From positions 1 to 51,018 of the forward strand of contig NZ_RXLZ01000039.1 of NCBI RefSeq assembly GCF_003970865.1: DNA of 51,018 nucleotides, given 5' to 3'. Source of the DNA: Stenotrophomonas maltophilia (GTDB lineage Bacteria; Pseudomonadota; Gammaproteobacteria; Xanthomonadales; Xanthomonadaceae). A program made the position numbers and the translations under genes. Shown here piece after piece: positions 50,889 to 51,018 of this stretch (the stretch's first letter is position 1; each line of letters opens with the position of its first letter). The notes below the pieces were generated by a model, which ran no database searches, had not been told where the DNA came from, and saw nothing but the letters and a program-made list of their open reading frames with translations.

Positions 50889-50912
50889 ATGACCCGTGAT
50901 GCGGCTCCGTAG
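50889..50912 (+). pseudogene. possible start of a broken TonB receptor gene
   Basis: Downstream of fecR, where a TonB-dependent receptor is expected, the only candidate start is an ATG at 50889. It opens seven codons (MTRDAAP) and a TAG at 50910. From 50910 the composition falls sharply in GC. This may be a receptor gene cut by an insertion. It may also simply be non-coding, since so few codons are visible. Confidence 0.3.
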
Positions 50913-51018
50913 TGGACACACAAATTCTGAGTTAACTAACAAGCTCAGGAAGCGATGACGGGCTGGCTGACCGCAGGTGGTGCAATGTACCTACGATGTG
51001 TGTGCGCTCATGTACTGA
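50910..51018 (-). mobile_element. suspected end of an insertion sequence
   Basis: From TAGTGGACACACAAATTCTG onward the GC content drops to about one half and the sequence looks unlike its surroundings. IS3-type termini are often of the form TAGTGGACAC. On the minus strand an open frame without a start runs from the window edge (SVHERTHIVGTLHHLRSASP...) to a stop at 50928-50930, as the 3' end of a transposase would. Too little is visible to assign a family. Confidence 0.35.

Overview
The window is chromosomal DNA of a Xanthomonadaceae bacterium, very probably the Stenotrophomonas maltophilia complex. The evidence is a high-GC coding bias, many intergenic hairpins that open with the tetranucleotide GTAG (the SMAG REP-like family known from S. 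maltophilia), a xanthomonad-type LexA box (TTAG-N6-TACT), and gene families typical of this group. No rRNA, tRNA, CRISPR array or prophage is visible. An insertion sequence is suspected only at the extreme right edge.

Layout. 1-521 is a repeat-rich intergenic block. 522-10006 holds an MFS transporter with a divergent LysR regulator, an exported amidohydrolase with an ankyrin protein, another LysR gene, a tandem pair of small DUF3806-like paralogues, a CodA-like deaminase, a UbiC-like exported protein and a lipoprotein. 10117-17335 holds a TonB-dependent receptor, a GNAT-like protein, a CDP-diacylglycerol diphosphatase lipoprotein, an I78 protease inhibitor lipoprotein, exported proteins of unknown function and a SUKH/SMI1 protein. 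17428-22751 is a complete lactate-utilisation operon, lldP-lldR-lldD-dld, with two palindromic LldR-type operators upstream. 22976-30947 holds MgtC, an SDR oxidoreductase, a PchR-like AraC regulator, a 104-bp tandem repeat array, an alpha-amino acid ester hydrolase with every catalytic residue conserved, a SnoaL-like protein coupled to an MFS exporter, and a LysR regulator. 31047-39386 holds a GH3 beta-glucosidase with an unusual degenerate EEP-like N-terminal domain, a VOC protein, an AraC regulator, a sterol-desaturase-type hydroxylase, a LysR regulator, a DsbA/FrnE-like protein and an exported cyclase-family hydrolase. 39597-44889 is the SOS mutagenesis cassette imuA-imuB-dnaE2 with its LexA box. 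44971-50792 holds a membrane-anchored protein, a MocR regulator divergent from a coupled yggS/amidotransferase/74-residue operon, a protein of unknown function, and a FecI/FecR pair behind a Fur-box-like site.

Working together: the lld genes import L- and D-lactate and oxidise it to pyruvate under LldR. The imu genes form an inducible translesion mutasome. The MocR protein (a PLP-dependent regulator) and YggS (a PLP-homeostasis protein) share one control region with a direct-repeat operator. The sigma/anti-sigma pair should drive a TonB receptor, but the sequence downstream breaks after seven codons at an abrupt compositional change.

The observations most worth checking are the EEP-like/GH3 fusion, the amino-acid ester hydrolase beside an exporter, the 104-bp tandem array, the 66-bp perfect palindrome, composite long-hairpin elements, a REP-embedded promoter that may give a leaderless mRNA, and the broken right edge.
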